A stretch of DNA of 24,063 nt from assembly GCA_937969485.1 (NCBI GenBank), contig CALBVQ010000109.1, positions 1 to 24,063 of the forward strand, given 5' to 3'. The DNA comes from an uncultured Saprospiraceae bacterium. Its GTDB lineage: Bacteria; Bacteroidota; Bacteroidia; Chitinophagales; Saprospiraceae. The position numbers and the translations under genes were made by a program. Positions within the stretch are counted from its first letter, which is position 1. Each line of letters starts with the position of its first letter. Of this stretch, positions 23,648-24,063 are shown piece by piece. Below the pieces are notes generated by a model. That model was not told where the DNA came from and ran no database searches. It saw nothing but the letters and a program-made list of their open reading frames with translations.

Positions 23648-23667
23648 TTTTGGGCTTTCGCCCAAAA
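23648..23667 (+). other. Perfect hairpin TTTTGGGC-TTTC-GCCCAAAA
   Basis: An 8-bp perfect stem with the 4-nt loop TTTC lies upstream of the oxidoreductase gene. The same core, GGGCTTTCGCCC, occurs inside coding sequence at 5360-5371 and on the opposite strand at 18303-18314, and with one base missing at 15945-15959. Confidence 0.6.
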
Positions 23668-23860
23668 GGAAAGTTACTTCGAAAGGAATCGATAGGATAG
23701 AGAATTACTCAGTAATACCATTCTGGTATAAGGTGTCCAGTAGAATTGTGCTAATTCACCAATTTTCGTCGTTATTGCTCCTCCTGTTCCTCCTTCTTTC
23801 ACTCAAAACTTGCGATGTTCTCCCTCTTCGAAGATCATTCATTTGCCATATTTACATATA

Positions 23861-23908
23861 TTATACCAATTCTGTTTTAAGGTTTCACTTTATTTTCAAG
23901 AATTATTA
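23861..23908 (-). repeat. Family A right arm only, reversed
   Basis: From TTATACCAATTCTGTTTTAA to GAATTATT the sequence matches the reverse complement of the right arm of the complete copies (compare 7298-7345). It then passes into a family B end through TTATTAAACCCG, the same junction as at 6932-6943. Confidence 0.82.
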
Positions 23909-23945
23909 AACCCGAATTATGCATTAGGTTTTCGTCATGAGAGCG
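23909..23945 (+). repeat. Family B terminal fragment
   Basis: AACCCGAATTATGCATTAGG followed by TTTTCGTCATGAGAGC matches the left end of the 181-bp element at 6937. A second imperfect copy of the terminus, AACCCAAATTAT, follows at 23949, and the unit may continue past the window. Confidence 0.78.
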
Positions 23946-24012
23946 TGAACCCAAATTATCAATTGGAACATTTATTACGCCTTGAACTTCCTGCGAAATA
24001 TAGCGCTTCGCT

Positions 24013-24061
24013 AGTTTTCACTCAGTCACCATAGCGATGCTATGCCTCATTCATGAAAACT
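24013..24061. other. Nested hairpin at window end
   Basis: AGTTTTCA (24013-24020) and TGAAAACT (24054-24061) flank an inner CATAGC-GAT-GCTATG hairpin (24030-24044). The inner part resembles the GATAGC...GCTATC hairpin in the core of family A. It is probably part of another repeat cut by the window edge. Nothing else recognisable lies between 23668 and 23860. Confidence 0.45.
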
Positions 24062-24063
24062 CA

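Overview
The window reads as chromosomal DNA of a Bacteroidota member, most likely a Cytophagales-type, possibly marine, bacterium. The evidence is A+T-rich DNA, weak Shine-Dalgarno sequences, a type IX secretion (T9SS) C-terminal sorting domain, a GSCFA-domain protein, an S37-type (PS-10) peptidase, a short class II glutamine synthetase, and a DAHP synthase with a C-terminal chorismate mutase. No phage, integrase, tRNA, rRNA or CRISPR array was seen.

Layout. 1-2601: a small YvlD/holin-like membrane protein and a secreted beta-rich protein, lying between inverted copies of a 165-bp palindromic repeat (family A). 2634-6755: glutamine synthetase with a strong terminator, a helical-repeat protein of unknown function, and a T9SS-exported SGNH-hydrolase-like protein. 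6851-7345: a repeat nest of families A and B. 7428-10056: a methionine/cysteine operon, metY then metX, preceded by two tandem leader-peptide attenuators. 10488-15188, minus strand: GSCFA gene, carA, eno, divIC/ftsB-like, sucD. 15282-16562: a secreted S37-like peptidase. 16690-20818: an aromatic amino acid operon made of promoter, Phe/Tyr leader peptide, attenuator, prephenate dehydratase, aminotransferase, prephenate dehydrogenase and DAHP synthase-chorismate mutase. 21006-24063: an RDD membrane protein, a YD-repeat-like protein, a Gfo/Idh/MocA oxidoreductase, and a further repeat nest.

Main discovery. Three short leader ORFs, all outside normal gene-calling limits, precede the two amino acid biosynthesis operons. 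Two in tandem carry Met and Cys codon runs (MMCCCMC and MMMCCCIMM) ahead of metY-metX. One carries Phe/Tyr codons ahead of pheA. Each is followed by a strong intrinsic terminator, and in each a segment in the last codons of the leader ORF is complementary to the 5' arm of that terminator. The fit is to a compact two-state attenuator. A ribosome stalled on the starved codon leaves the antiterminator arm free and transcription continues. A ribosome that reaches the stop codon covers the arm and the terminator forms. The tandem duplication of the Met/Cys module, and the same architecture at a second operon, suggest a general regulatory design in this lineage.

Second theme. Two families of terminal-inverted-repeat elements without ORFs (A, 165 bp; B, up to 181 bp) occur whole, as arms and as hybrids. 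Two hybrids join opposite arms of A to the end of B through the same 12-nt junction, as if the A arms can carry different cores.
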